From assembly GCF_014205115.1 (NCBI RefSeq), contig NZ_JACHMW010000001.1:1612001-1676000 (forward strand): a stretch of DNA of 64,000 bases, in the 5' to 3' direction. Below are positions 46,717 to 60,498 of the stretch, in pieces. This DNA is from Micrococcus endophyticus. Lineage in GTDB: Bacteria > Actinomycetota > Actinomycetes > Actinomycetales > Micrococcaceae. A program made the position numbers and the translations under genes. Position 1 is the first letter of the stretch. The number at the start of each line of letters is the position of its first letter. The notes under the pieces are model-generated. The model was not told the origin of the DNA and did no database searches. It saw only the letters and a list, made by a program, of their open reading frames with translations.

Positions 46717-49299
46717 TCAGTCCTCGACCTTCGTCAGGGGCGCGTAGCGCAGCAGCAGCCGCTTCTGGGCGCCGGAGTCCTCGAAGGTCACGGTGGCCAC
46801 GGTCTTGTCCCCCGCCCCGGCGACGGCGTCCACTCGGCCCTGCCCGAAGGTCGCATGGGAGACGCGGTCCCCGGGGCTCAGGGCCACGATCTCCTTCTGC
46901 GGCTGGACCCGGCTGGGCGCCCGCCCGCGCACCACGGCGGAGGGCACGGTGAGGTCCGTCGGTTCGTCGCCGCGCGTCAGGCGCTGCGGGCGCGCGCCGC
47001 CGTCGTCGTCCCGGGACCGCCAGGCGGGCCGCCCGCCGCCGGAGCCCAACCGGCCCGCGTAGCGGGACGTGCCGGCGCCGGTGAGGCTGAGCGAGCCGGC
47101 CGAGCGCACGGCGCCCTCGCGCTCCCAGTCGATGAGCGCCTCGGGGATCTCCCCGAGGAACTGGCTGGGCGGGTTGAACTGGTGCTGGCCCCACAGCGAG
47201 CGCGCCTCGGCGCGCGTGAGGAACAGGCGACGGCGCGCTCGGGTGAGGCCCACGTAGGCCAGCCGGCGCTCCTCGGCGAGCTCCTTCTCGTCCGTCATGG
47301 ACCGCGCGTGCGGGAACACGCCGTGCTCCATGCCGGTCAGGAACACCACGGGGAACTCCAGGCCCTTGGCCGTGTGCAGGGTCATCAGCGTGACCTGGCC
47401 CTGGGCCTCGGCGAGGCTCTCCCCCTCCACGTCCGGCGCGGTGGGCAGCTGGTCCGCGTCCGCCACGAGGGCGACCTGCTCCAGGAAGTCGGAGAGCGTG
47501 CCGTCCGGCGTGGTCTTCTCGAAGGAGCGCACCACGGCCACGAGCTCGCCGAGGTTGTCCGCGCGGGACTCGTCCTGCAGGTCCTCGGACTCGCGCAGGG
47601 CGGCGAGCATGCCGGACTGCTCCAGGACGGCCTCGAGCACGGTGGCCGGGCCTGCGCTCTCGGCGACCTGGGCGAGGTCGTCCATCATCTGCACGAACCC
47701 GTTGACGGCCTTGAGCGAGCGGGTCGCCATGCCAGGGGCGTGCTCCGCGTCCCGCAGGGCGGCCGAGAACGTGGTCCGGTTCCGCTCGGCCCACGCGGCC
47801 ACGGCGCCCTCGGCCCGGTCCCCGATGCCGCGCTTGGGCTCGTTGAGGATGCGGCGCACGTTGACGTCGTCGTCCGGGTTCACGATCACGCGCAGGTACG
47901 CGAGCGCGTCCTTGATCTCCTTGCGGTCGTAGAACCGGGTGCCGCCGATCACGCGGTAGGGGATGCCGCGCGTGACCAGCCGCTCCTCGAGGGCGCGGGA
48001 CTGCGCGTTGGTCCGGTAGAACACGGCGACGTCGGCCGGCCGGATCCCGTCCTCGTCCTGCAGGCGGTCGATGGTGGAGGCGATCCACTCGGCCTCGGCG
48101 GACTCGTTCTCGGCGGCGTAGCCCACGATCGCGGCGCCGGCGCCCTCGGCCGTCCACAGGTCCTTCTTGCGGCGGTCCGGGTTGTTCGAGATGACCGCGT
48201 TGGCCGCGTCCAGGATGGTCTGCGTGGAGCGGTAGTTCTGCTCGAGCTTGATGGTCACGGCGTCCGTGAAGTCCTGCTCGAACTCCACGATGTTGCGGAT
48301 GTCCGCGCCACGGAAGGCGTAGATGGACTGGTCCGAGTCGCCCACCACGGTGAGCTCGCCGCCGGGGGTGTCCACCCCCTCGGGCTCGCCGGCGGGACCC
48401 GCGAGGAGGCGGATCAGGCGGTACTGGGCGTGGTTGGTGTCCTGGTACTCGTCCACGAGGACGTGGCGGAACCGGCGGCGGTAGTTGTCCAGCACGCGCG
48501 GGAACGCCTCGAACATGTGGACGGTCATGCCGATCAGGTCGTCGAAGTCCAGGGCGTTGGCCTGGCGCAGGCGCGCGGTGTAGTCCCGGTAGACGGCGGC
48601 GACGGCGCGGCCCCACGGGTCCCCCTCGGCCACGGTGGAGGCGTAGTCGTCCGCCTCCACGAGCTCGTTCTTCAGGGAGCTGATGCGGTTCAGGAGCGCC
48701 TTGGGGGCGAACCGCTTCGGGTCCAGCTCGTGGAGCTTGGCGATGGTGGTGACCAGGCGCAGGCTGTCCGCCGAGTCGTAGATGGTGAAGGTGGACTTCA
48801 GCCCGATGTTCGCGGCCTCGTTGCGCAGCAGGCGCACCGCCGAGGAGTGGAACGTGGAGATCCACATGCGCTGCGCCGTCGGGCCGATCAGCCCGGACAC
48901 GCGCTCGCGCATCTCCGCCGCCGCCTTGTTGGTGAAGGTGATGGCGAGGATCTCGTGCGGGCGCGCGCGACCGGTGGCCAGCAGCCACGCGATCCGGTGC
49001 GTGAGCACGCGCGTCTTGCCCGAGCCCGCGCCGGCCACGATCAGCAGCGGGGCGCCCGTGTGGGTGACGGCGGCGGACTGCTGCGGGTTCAGCCCCGCCA
49101 CGAGCGAGTCCGGGGTGTGCGCCGGCGCCGCATCCCGGCCCCAGGACTCCGGGTCGCCGCCCCACGCCTCCGGGTCCGCGGCCGCGCGGGTGACGGCCGT
49201 GGGCACGAGGCCGGGCAGGGCGGTCTCCGGATCCGCGTCGCGGCGGGTCCGGGCGGGGGTCAGGGGGGCGCGTCCGAGCGCGGAGAAGAGGTCAGCCAT
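46717..49299 (-). CDS. pcrA: ATP-dependent DNA helicase PcrA/UvrD
   Basis: 860 residues; superfamily 1A 3'-5' helicase for repair and replication. Q-motif GLNPQQSAAV, Walker A AGAGSGKTRVLTHRIAWL (near residue 90), ITFTNKAAAEMRERV, VDEYQDTNHAQYRL (DEYQ box), GDSDQSIYAFRGAD, EQNYRST, and C-terminal LMTLHTAKGLEFPVVFLTGME and YVGLTRARRRL. The N-terminal about 60 residues are a low-complexity extension. The tail ends in a Tudor-like RNA-polymerase-binding region (SPGDRVSHATFGQGRVDAV). ATG 49299 is 9 nt after a TAGACT -10, giving little or no leader. It sits immediately upstream of sucC, a common actinobacterial order. Confidence 0.96.
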   Translation of the reverse strand: MADLFSALGRAPLTPARTRRDADPETALPGLVPTAVTRAAADPEAWGGDPESWGRDAAPAHTPDSLVAGLNPQQSAAVTHTGAPLLIVAGAGSGKTRVLTHRIAWLLATGRARPHEILAITFTNKAAAEMRERVSGLIGPTAQRMWISTFHSSAVRLLRNEAANIGLKSTFTIYDSADSLRLVTTIAKLHELDPKRFAPKALLNRISSLKNELVEADDYASTVAEGDPWGRAVAAVYRDYTARLRQANALDFDDLIGMTVHMFEAFPRVLDNYRRRFRHVLVDEYQDTNHAQYRLIRLLAGPAGEPEGVDTPGGELTVVGDSDQSIYAFRGADIRNIVEFEQDFTDAVTIKLEQNYRSTQTILDAANAVISNNPDRRKKDLWTAEGAGAAIVGYAAENESAEAEWIASTIDRLQDEDGIRPADVAVFYRTNAQSRALEERLVTRGIPYRVIGGTRFYDRKEIKDALAYLRVIVNPDDDVNVRRILNEPKRGIGDRAEGAVAAWAERNRTTFSAALRDAEHAPGMATRSLKAVNGFVQMMDDLAQVAESAGPATVLEAVLEQSGMLAALRESEDLQDESRADNLGELVAVVRSFEKTTPDGTLSDFLEQVALVADADQLPTAPDVEGESLAEAQGQVTLMTLHTAKGLEFPVVFLTGMEHGVFPHARSMTDEKELAEERRLAYVGLTRARRRLFLTRAEARSLWGQHQFNPPSQFLGEIPEALIDWEREGAVRSAGSLSLTGAGTSRYAGRLGSGGGRPAWRSRDDDGGARPQRLTRGDEPTDLTVPSAVVRGRAPSRVQPQKEIVALSPGDRVSHATFGQGRVDAVAGAGDKTVATVTFEDSGAQKRLLLRYAPLTKVED

Positions 49300-49308
49300 G
49301 GCGGATCC

Positions 49309-49314
49309 AGTCTA
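49309..49314 (-). promoter_or_regulatory. -10 box TAGACT for pcrA
   Basis: Minus-strand TAGACT, 9 nt before ATG 49299; predicts a leader of 0-3 nt. Confidence 0.5.
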
Positions 49315-49480
49315 GGCGGGGGCGCGGACGGGACAGCGGCGCGGGGCCGGCCGCCCCGGCCGTCCGGGGCGACGGCCCGGCAGGGGCTAAGGTGTCCGGG
49401 GCGTTCTGCACGGGTGGCCGCGGACAGCGCCGCATCCCCCTGTCAACCCCGTCTCAGCGCCGCCCGGTCCAGGAGCCCCC

Positions 49481-50659
49481 GTGAGCAGCACCCCGAGCGC
49501 GCCCGCGAGCGCCGCCGCGCCCGCCTCCCCCCGAGCCCACTGGATGGACGCGACCCGCGGGTTCGCCGTCCTCCTCGTGGTGTTCACCCACACGTACACG
49601 ATGCCCCAGGGCATGGACGCGACGGTCAGCTCCGTGGTCTTCGCGAACGTGATCCAGGTGTTCCACTCGTTCCGCATGCCGATGCTGGTGTTCCTCTCCG
49701 GCGTCCTGCTCCCGCGCTCCGTGGCCAAGCCGGCCGGGACCTACTACCGCGGCAAGGCGGAGCGGATCCTGTGGCCGTTCCTCGTCTGGATGGTGCTGCT
49801 CGCCCTCGCCCTGGGCACCCCGCAGTCGCTGCTGTCCTGGGAGTACTGGCGCGGCGGCGCCTGGCACCTCTGGTTCCTGTGGGTCCTGATGCTCTGCTAC
49901 CTGGTGGGCCCCCTGACCCGGCGCGTCCCGGCGGTCCTGGTGGCCCTGGTCCTCTTCGTCCTGCTGCTCGAGTTCGTCAGCGGCCCGCGCGACTGGGTCC
50001 GGCCCCTCTACTGGGGCGTGTACTTCTTCCTCGGGGCGGCCGCCGGGCGGCTGCTGCCCCGGATGCGCCGGCTCCCCCTTCCCGTGGGCCTGGTGCTCGT
50101 GGCGCTGACCCTGGCGACCCTGGCCGCCCATCGCGCCGGGGAGATCGTGGTGAGCGAGCGCCACCCGTGGTCCGTGCTCACGGCGCTGCCCGGCATCCTG
50201 CTCGTGCTGTGGCTGGCCCCGCGCCTGCCCCGGCTGCGCTTCCTGGAGTTCTGCGGCCGCCAGTCCATGGTCCTGTACGTCACGCACATGCCGGTGCTGA
50301 TCCTGGCCGTGGGCTGGTTCCGCGAGCTCGCCGCCCTGCGCCCCATCGACTTCTACGTGGCGGTCGCGAGCGTGACCTTCCTGGTGCCGCTGGCCCTGGC
50401 GGCGGTCTATCCGCGGGTGCGCTGGCTCTTCGAGTTCCCGACGGCGTCCCGCGGCCGGGCGCCGCGCCCGCGGTCGGCCGCCGGCTCGTCGTCCGGGGTC
50501 TCGTCGGGGGCCTCCTCCGCGCCCGCCTCCTCCGGCGCGGGCTCGCCCGCCCGCGAGACGGTGGCGGCCGAGCCGGTGCTCCCCATCACGGCGCCGATGC
50601 CCGCCGTGCCGGCCCGGTCGCGGCCGGCGCAGCGGCCCCGGCCGCGCCGCGCCGGCTGA
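49481..50659 (+). CDS. Acyltransferase 3 family membrane protein
   Basis: 392 residues with about ten transmembrane helices; O-acyltransferase of the OatA/ExoZ (acyltransferase 3) family. HWMDATRGFAVLLVVFTHTYTM contains the catalytic-type His in the first helix region, and VFHSFRMPMLVFLSGVLLPRS and YYRGKAERILWPFLVW follow. The C-terminal about 70 residues are Ser/Pro/Arg-rich and disordered. Likely acylates a cell-surface glycan or lipid; in Micrococcus, succinylation of lipomannan is a known surface modification, but linking this gene to it is conjecture. Start GTG 49481, with AGGAG 5 nt upstream; TAAGGT at 49388-49393 is a possible -10. Confidence 0.87.
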   Translation: MSSTPSAPASAAAPASPRAHWMDATRGFAVLLVVFTHTYTMPQGMDATVSSVVFANVIQVFHSFRMPMLVFLSGVLLPRSVAKPAGTYYRGKAERILWPFLVWMVLLALALGTPQSLLSWEYWRGGAWHLWFLWVLMLCYLVGPLTRRVPAVLVALVLFVLLLEFVSGPRDWVRPLYWGVYFFLGAAAGRLLPRMRRLPLPVGLVLVALTLATLAAHRAGEIVVSERHPWSVLTALPGILLVLWLAPRLPRLRFLEFCGRQSMVLYVTHMPVLILAVGWFRELAALRPIDFYVAVASVTFLVPLALAAVYPRVRWLFEFPTASRGRAPRPRSAAGSSSGVSSGASSAPASSGAGSPARETVAAEPVLPITAPMPAVPARSRPAQRPRPRRAG

Positions 50660-50771
50660 CCCTGCCGGGGCGCCGTCAGGTGTGCCGGACCGTGGCCCGG
50701 CCCTGCTCGACCCCGCCCCCGGACGGCAGACCGGCACGGGTCTGGGAGGATGGTCCGCGGAGGTGCCCCCG

Positions 50772-51443
50772 TTGTCTCAGAAGCCCCGCAAGTCCCGTCC
50801 GTCCCGCGCGTCGCAGTCCGGCGCGCGCTCCGGCTCGTCCGCCGCGCGCGCCGCCGGCGGCGCCGAGCGCGCCCGCCCCACCCTGCGGGACCTGAACATC
50901 CGCGAGGACCTCGCCGCCGCCGGGCGCCAGGAGGGCAGCCCCGCCATCCCGGTGAGCGCGCTGATCGTCACCACGCTGCTCGTGGGCGCATACCTGCACC
51001 TGCTGGTGCTCCAGCAGATGACGCAGCTCACCGGCGGCTTGGCCATGCCCGACTCGATGCTCTTCTACGGGCAGGACCACGTCCGCGCGCTCTCCGCGGT
51101 CATGGACGACGCCGCGCGCGGCCAGCTCAACTGGGTGCACAAGACGGCCGGCGTGATCTTCCCGATCGCCGTGGCGCTCACCCTCGCCGCCGTGGGCGCG
51201 TGGCGGCTGCGGCCGGCCGCCGCCAAGTGGGGCGCCCTCGGCGTCGGCGTGCTGTTCGCGGTGGTGGACATCGCGGAGAACATCGCGATCGAGGAGGCCA
51301 TCGCCGCCGGCGGCCCGGGCACCGGCCTCGCCGCCGCCCTGACGCTCGCCCGCTGGGTCCTGCTGGCGCTGATCGCGCTGGCGATCGTGGTGATGCTGTG
51401 GGCCGGGCGCCGCCGTCGCGAGCCGGCCGCCCGGCGTCGCTGA
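50772..51443 (+). CDS. Membrane protein, hypothetical
   Basis: About 223 residues, not recognised. A long basic, Ser/Arg/Ala-rich N-terminus (about 55 residues) is followed by four hydrophobic helices (VSALIVTTLLVGAYLHLLVL; KTAGVIFPIAVALTLAAVGAW; WGALGVGVLFAVVDIAENIAI; LARWVLLALIALAIVVMLW) and an Arg-rich end. The start is ambiguous: TTG 50772 has GCGGAGG 8 nt upstream and gives a conventional basic N-terminus; GTG 50763 is three codons earlier. The gene ends about 50 bp before the tRNA-Arg gene. Confidence 0.65.
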   Translation: MSQKPRKSRPSRASQSGARSGSSAARAAGGAERARPTLRDLNIREDLAAAGRQEGSPAIPVSALIVTTLLVGAYLHLLVLQQMTQLTGGLAMPDSMLFYGQDHVRALSAVMDDAARGQLNWVHKTAGVIFPIAVALTLAAVGAWRLRPAAAKWGALGVGVLFAVVDIAENIAIEEAIAAGGPGTGLAAALTLARWVLLALIALAIVVMLWAGRRRREPAARRR

Positions 51444-51453
51444 GCGCCTCCGC

Positions 51454-51459
51454 TAGACT
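51454..51459 (+). promoter_or_regulatory. Candidate -10 box TAGACT for tRNA-Arg
   Basis: TAGACT about 37 nt before the mature tRNA 5' end. A hairpin with GGACCGG/CCGGTCC ends (51468-51493) lies between and may end the upstream gene or mark the tRNA leader. Confidence 0.45.
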
Positions 51460-51495
51460 CGCTCACCGGACCGGCGGGCACCCCGCCCGGTCCGC

Positions 51496-56400
<4,905 letters not shown>

Positions 56401-56415
56401 CCCGTCCCCGGACGG

Positions 56416-56449
56416 CCGTGACGCCGGGGCCTCGGCCCCGGCGTCACGG
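56416..56449. terminator. Hairpin between serC and the DUF3027 gene
   Basis: 16-nt arms (56416-56431 and 56434-56449) form a stem of about 15 bp with a tight loop between convergent stops. No T-run. Confidence 0.8.
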
Positions 56450-56480
56450 ATCGTCGGCGGCCCGACGGCGGCGCGGGGCG

Positions 56481-56972
56481 TCAGCCCTTCCCGTCGCCCT
56501 CCGGCGCGGACTGGCCGGCGGGGGCGGCAGCGCCGGGCACGCGGCCCTCGGCCACGGCCCGCAGGCGCTCGCGCTCCTCCTCGCTCACGCGCTCGGCGTA
56601 GGGCACCCACGGCGGGGCCACGAGTGCGCCCTCGCCGGCCACCAGGCCGGTCTCGCACACCGTCACGAGGCGCGAGCGCGGCGCCCGGGCGATCGTGGCG
56701 TACCAGAGCCAGCCGGCGTATCCGGGCAGCCGGGACTCGAAGCGGTGGGTGACCAGGCGGTCGTCGTCCACGAGCACGTCCACGTGCTCGCCCACCTCCT
56801 CCGGCGCAGCCAGCCCGGCCAGGCCCGCGCGGGCCTCGTCCACGGCGGCGGCGAGCAGGTCGTCGCGGCGCGGCGCGCGACGGCGCGCGGGCGGGGCCTT
56901 CACGACGGCCTCCCTGGCGGCGGGCGCCGCCTGCCCCTGCTCGACGGGCGTAGCGTCCTCACGGTCGGTCAT
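56481..56972 (-). CDS. DUF3027-family protein
   Basis: 163 residues. The core GYAGWLWYATIARAPRSRLVTVCETGLVAGEGALVAPPWVPYAERV is characteristic of actinobacterial DUF3027 proteins; function unknown. Ala/Pro-rich ends. It is the second gene after the cold-shock-domain gene, 3 bp apart, and this pairing recurs in other actinobacteria (from memory), so a shared RNA-related role is a reasonable guess. The cognate operon start lies upstream of 57359. Confidence 0.87.
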   Translation of the reverse strand: MTDREDATPVEQGQAAPAAREAVVKAPPARRRAPRRDDLLAAAVDEARAGLAGLAAPEEVGEHVDVLVDDDRLVTHRFESRLPGYAGWLWYATIARAPRSRLVTVCETGLVAGEGALVAPPWVPYAERVSEEERERLRAVAEGRVPGAAAPAGQSAPEGDGKG

Positions 56973-56975
56973 GGC

Positions 56976-57359
56976 TCAGGCCTCCAGGTCGTCGGCGACG
57001 CGGCGCAGCACCTGCGCCATCTTCTTCGCCTGGCCGCTCTGGGGGTACTGGCCGCGGCGCAGGCCGTTCGAGGTCTCGTCCAGCCACCGGATGAGGTCCT
57101 CCATGAGGACCGCCATCTCCGCCGGCCGGGGCCGGTGGTTGCGGACCGAGGAGGGGGCGGCGTCGAGCACGCGCAGGGACAGCGCCTGCTTGCCGCGGCG
57201 GCCCTCGGCCACCCCGAACTCGACGCGGGCGCCCCCGCGCAGCTCGGTCACGCCGGCGGGCAGCGCGGAGGAGGGCACGTGGACCTCCTCGCCCTCGTCG
57301 GTCTGGGCGAAGCCGAAGCCCTTGGCTGAGTCGTAGAACTTGATGCGTCCGGTGGGCAT
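56976..57359 (-). CDS. Cold-shock domain protein with C-terminal extension
   Basis: 127 residues. N-terminal OB-fold cold-shock domain (about 1-65): MPTGRIKFYDSAKGFGF carries RNP1, and EEVHVPSSAL the RNP2 region (V-H-V). The C-terminal about 60 residues (VLMEDLIRWLDETSNGLRRG, KKMAQVLRRVADDLEA) form a helical domain absent from ordinary CspA. Binds single-stranded RNA/DNA. Start ATG 57359, with GAGGAG about 12 nt upstream; upstream frames are low-complexity. Heads the two-gene unit with DUF3027. Confidence 0.9.
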   Translation of the reverse strand: MPTGRIKFYDSAKGFGFAQTDEGEEVHVPSSALPAGVTELRGGARVEFGVAEGRRGKQALSLRVLDAAPSSVRNHRPRPAEMAVLMEDLIRWLDETSNGLRRGQYPQSGQAKKMAQVLRRVADDLEA

Positions 57360-57556
57360 GTGCGGCACCTGCTCCTCGTCGTCGGTGTCCCCCGCGTCGC
57401 GCCGGCGCCCTGGGCTGCCGTGCGCTCGTCTCGGGTCGGCGGGGTCCGGCGCCGGCGCGGCGGTGCGCCGCGGCATCGGTGCGGTCCAGCCTGGCCGTGC
57501 GCCCGGAGGTGACGGCGGAGGACGTGGTCGTCAATGACCTCCCAGGATAGCCCGAC

Positions 57557-57562
57557 TAGAGT
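57557..57562 (+). promoter_or_regulatory. -10 box TAGAGT, leaderless small membrane protein gene
   Basis: TAGAGT lies 7 nt before ATG 57570. Confidence 0.6.
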
Positions 57563-57569
57563 GGCGGGC

Positions 57570-57833
57570 ATGTCGCAGACCACCGCCCGCCCCGCCCCCG
57601 CGCCCTCCGCCCCCGCCGCCGACCGGCGCGGCGGCCGCGGCGTCGTCCTGGTGCTCGGGGTGACGGTCACCGCGGTGTCCTTTGTGGCGTTGCTGGGCCT
57701 GCTCGCGGCGTACTTCTTCTCCTGGCCCGCGGTCCCCGCCCTGTACGCGCTGGCCATGTTCGGGCTGCCGGTGGGCTTCTCGCTGATGCTGCTGCACGTG
57801 GTGCTGGGCGCCGTGCGCCGCTCGCGCCTCTGA
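57570..57833 (+). CDS. Small two-helix membrane protein, hypothetical
   Basis: 87 residues. A Pro/Ala-rich N-terminus (about 25 residues) and two hydrophobic helices (VVLVLGVTVTAVSFVALLGLLAAYFF and LAMFGLPVGFSLMLLHVVLGAV) with a basic end. No motif recognised. ATG 57570 follows TAGAGT by 7 nt, so leaderless. It lies just upstream of the two-component genes on the same strand, separated by a 9-bp inverted repeat. Confidence 0.7.
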   Translation: MSQTTARPAPAPSAPAADRRGGRGVVLVLGVTVTAVSFVALLGLLAAYFFSWPAVPALYALAMFGLPVGFSLMLLHVVLGAVRRSRL

Positions 57834-57867
57834 CGGATCGCCCCGGGCGGGCGGCATGCCCGCGCGG

Positions 57868-57893
57868 GACAGCCTGTCCAGCAGGCTGTCAGC
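57868..57893. promoter_or_regulatory. Inverted and direct repeats upstream of response regulator gene
   Basis: GACAGCCTG/CAGGCTGTC arms (57868-57876, 57882-57890). Also a direct repeat CTGTC(C)AGC at 57874 and 57886, spaced 12 bp. It may be an autoregulatory site of the response regulator or a terminator of the small gene before it. Confidence 0.4.
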
Positions 57894-57925
57894 GACCTCC
57901 CAGGTTGGCCGGGTTGACTGGCGCC

Positions 57926-58633
57926 ATGCAGTCTCAGAACCCCGAAGCACGCCTCCTCGTGGTGGACGACGAGCCCAACATCCGCGAGCTGCTCTCCACG
58001 TCCCTGCGCTACGCCGGTTTCGAGGTCACGGCCGCGGCCAACGGCCGGGAGGCCCTGGACGCCGCCGAGGAGTTCCAGCCGGACCTCGCCGTCCTGGACG
58101 TGATGCTCCCGGACATGGACGGGTTCACCGTCACCCGCCGCCTGCGCGCCGCGGGCCGCCACTTCCCCGTGGTGTTCCTGACGGCCCGGGACGGCACCGA
58201 GGACAAGATCACGGGCCTGACCGTGGGCGGGGACGACTACGTCACCAAGCCGTTCTCCCTGGACGAGGTGGTCGCCCGCATCCGCGCGGTGCTGCGCCGC
58301 ACCGCCTCCCTGGACGACGACGCGGCGGTGCTGCGGGTGGGCGACCTCGAGCTCGACGACGACGCGCACGAGGTGCGCCGCGGCGGCGAGGTCGTGGAGC
58401 TCTCCCCCACGGAGTTCAAGCTCCTGCGCTACCTGATGATGAACCCCAACCGCGTGCTGTCCAAGGCCCAGATCCTGGACCACGTCTGGGAGTACGACTT
58501 CAACGGGGACGCCTCGATCGTGGAGTCCTACATCTCGTACCTGCGCCGCAAGATCGACGTGGGCGGTCGCGAGAAGATGATCCACACCAAGCGCGGCGTC
58601 GGCTACATGCTCCGCGCCGCGGACAAGCGCTGA
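57926..58633 (+). CDS. Response regulator, OmpR/PhoP family
   Basis: 235 residues. Receiver domain (about 8-122) with acidic pair DDE (14-16), phospho-acceptor Asp58 in LAVLDVMLPD, Thr/Lys switch residues (LTAR; Lys108 in VTKPF). OmpR-type winged-helix DNA-binding domain (about 135-232: LSPTEFKLLRYLMMNPNRVLSK, SYISYLRRKID, HTKRGVGYML). ATG 57926 is preferred; TTGACT lies 6 nt upstream in leaderless spacing, and the in-frame TTG at 57905 adds only seven residues. It is followed after 1 nt by its histidine kinase. Resembles actinobacterial PrrA/TrcR-type regulators; target unknown. Confidence 0.92.
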   Translation: MQSQNPEARLLVVDDEPNIRELLSTSLRYAGFEVTAAANGREALDAAEEFQPDLAVLDVMLPDMDGFTVTRRLRAAGRHFPVVFLTARDGTEDKITGLTVGGDDYVTKPFSLDEVVARIRAVLRRTASLDDDAAVLRVGDLELDDDAHEVRRGGEVVELSPTEFKLLRYLMMNPNRVLSKAQILDHVWEYDFNGDASIVESYISYLRRKIDVGGREKMIHTKRGVGYMLRAADKR

Positions 58634-58634
58634 C

Positions 58635-60443
58635 GTGGGCGGGCGGCTCGACGCCGCGGCGGCCCGCGCCCGCCATCCGCGCGCCTGGCTGAGCTCCGCG
58701 TGGCGGGGCCAGTCCCTGCGCACCAAGCTGGTCGTGATGATCACGGTGCTCATGCTGGCCCTGGTCGCCGTGACCGCGATCGCCACCGCCGCCCTGTTCC
58801 GCCAGGAGGCGGTCCGCCAGCTGGACGAGGACATGGCCGCCAACCGGGACACGGTCTCGATGTACCTGGCCAACGTCGCCCAGACGGGCGAGTACTACAT
58901 GCCGCAGCTGCCCATCCTGCGCTACTACGGCGTCGTCTGGGACAACGACGGCGACCGCGTCGTCCAGACGCCCGTGGTGCCGGGCTCGGACGAGCCCGAC
59001 CTGCCCTCGATCACCCCGGAGCGGGCGCTCGAGATCGGCTCGGCCTCCTTCGAGGTGGCGGGCACGCAGGACGAGTCCAGCCGGTGGCGCGTGCAGCTGT
59101 ACGGGCTGAGCAGCGGCGACGGCACCATGGCGGTGGCCCTGCCCCTGGAGGGCGTGCGCTCCTCCGTGGAGCGCGTGACCTCGCTCGTGGTCACCATCGG
59201 CCTGCTCGGGACGGCGGGCACCGTGATCGTGGCCAACCTGGCGGTCCAGCGCGCGTTCCGCGCCTTGAACCGCGTGGAGCGCACCGCCGCCAAGATCGCG
59301 GCGGGCGACTTGACCCAGCGCGTGGAGAGCGCCGCCCCGGACACCGAGGTCGGCCGGCTCTCCCGCTCGCTCAACGCGATGCTCGCGCACATCGAGTCCG
59401 CCTTCCGGGACAAGGAGGTCTCGGAGGACAAGATGCGGCGCTTCGTGCAGGACGCCTCCCACGAGCTGCGCACCCCGCTGGTGACGATCCGCGGCTTCTC
59501 CGAGCTCTACCGGCACGGCGGGCTGCGCGAGGAGGAGGACGTCGCTGCGGCCATGCAGCGCATCGAGTCCGAGGCCACCCGCATGACCCGCCTCGTGGAG
59601 GACCTGCTCACGCTGGCTCGCCTGGACGAGCAGCGCCCGCTCGAGCTGGCCCCCGTGGACCTGCTGATCCTGGCGATGGACTCCATGATGGACGCCTCCG
59701 TCAACGCCCCGGACCGCAAAGTCACGCTCGTGGGGCTCGACGGCGGCCGGGCCGGCTCTGCGCCGATCGTGGGCGACGAGAACCGGATGCGCCAGGTGGT
59801 GGTCAACCTCATGGCCAACGCGCTGCGCTACACCCCGGCGGGCACCCCGATCGAGATCGCCGTGGGCACCGTGGACCCCCTGGGCGGACCCGGGGCCGCG
59901 GGCGACGGCGAGGGCCGGACCTCCGTGATCGAGATCCGCGACCACGGGCTGGGCGTGTCCGAGGAGGACGCGGCCCGCATCTTCGAGCGGTTCTACCGGG
60001 CGGACACCTCCCGGCACCGCGAGACCGGCGGCACCGGCCTGGGCCTGGCGATCGTCGCGGCGATCGTGGCCCAGCACGGCGGCTCCGTGCGGCTGCTGGA
60101 GACCGAGGGCGGCGGCGCCACGTTCTCCGTGCACCTGCCGTGGGCCCCGTTCGAGGACGACGACGACCTCGAGGACGAGGACGACGCCGGCGCCGTGGCG
60201 GAGTCGGAGGACGCCGCCGAGGCGTCCCACACCGGCCCCCTCGGCCTGGTCGCGCCCTCGGGGGCGGGGGCCAGCGTCGTGGACGCGGCCCGGCGCAGCC
60301 GCCTGCTGCGCGCCGGCGTGCGGTTCCGGCGGGCCTCGGCCGAGCGCCGCCGTCGGGCCGGGACTCCTGCACAGGCCCCCGCCGAGGGCGCTGCATCCCC
60401 AGGCGAGGAGGAGCCCGGCCCCGCCGCACCCGACCGTCCCTAG
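58635..60443 (+). CDS. Sensor histidine kinase
   Basis: 602 residues. TM1 (LVVMITVLMLALVAVTAIATAAL, about 32-54), an extracytoplasmic sensor of about 130 residues with no recognised fold, TM2 (LVVTIGLLGTAGTVIVANLAV, about 183-203), HAMP (about 205-257), HisKA with phospho-acceptor His276 (DASHELRTPL), and HATPase_c with NLMANALRYTPAG (N box), IRDHGLGVSEED (G1) and GGTGLGLAI (G2). The C-terminal about 90 residues are an acidic then Arg-rich disordered tail. GTG 58635 begins 1 nt after the regulator stop, with no clear ribosome-binding site, implying coupling. Confidence 0.92.
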   Translation: MGGRLDAAAARARHPRAWLSSAWRGQSLRTKLVVMITVLMLALVAVTAIATAALFRQEAVRQLDEDMAANRDTVSMYLANVAQTGEYYMPQLPILRYYGVVWDNDGDRVVQTPVVPGSDEPDLPSITPERALEIGSASFEVAGTQDESSRWRVQLYGLSSGDGTMAVALPLEGVRSSVERVTSLVVTIGLLGTAGTVIVANLAVQRAFRALNRVERTAAKIAAGDLTQRVESAAPDTEVGRLSRSLNAMLAHIESAFRDKEVSEDKMRRFVQDASHELRTPLVTIRGFSELYRHGGLREEEDVAAAMQRIESEATRMTRLVEDLLTLARLDEQRPLELAPVDLLILAMDSMMDASVNAPDRKVTLVGLDGGRAGSAPIVGDENRMRQVVVNLMANALRYTPAGTPIEIAVGTVDPLGGPGAAGDGEGRTSVIEIRDHGLGVSEEDAARIFERFYRADTSRHRETGGTGLGLAIVAAIVAQHGGSVRLLETEGGGATFSVHLPWAPFEDDDDLEDEDDAGAVAESEDAAEASHTGPLGLVAPSGAGASVVDAARRSRLLRAGVRFRRASAERRRRAGTPAQAPAEGAASPGEEEPGPAAPDRP

Positions 60444-60446
60444 CGT
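60441..60446 (+). promoter_or_regulatory. -10 box TAGCGT overlapping the kinase stop codon
   Basis: TAGCGT starts with the TAG stop of the kinase gene; would give the WXG100 gene its own mRNA with a leader of about 45 nt. Confidence 0.4.
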
Positions 60447-60498
60447 GGTGCCCGGCGGCGCCCGCCGCCACCAGCATCGAAGCAGAGGGGACAGGCAC

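Noticed and set aside
46693-50895. 1400-residue plus-strand open frame
   Set aside because: Antisense to pcrA and out of frame with the acyltransferase; no start signal or recognisable domain.
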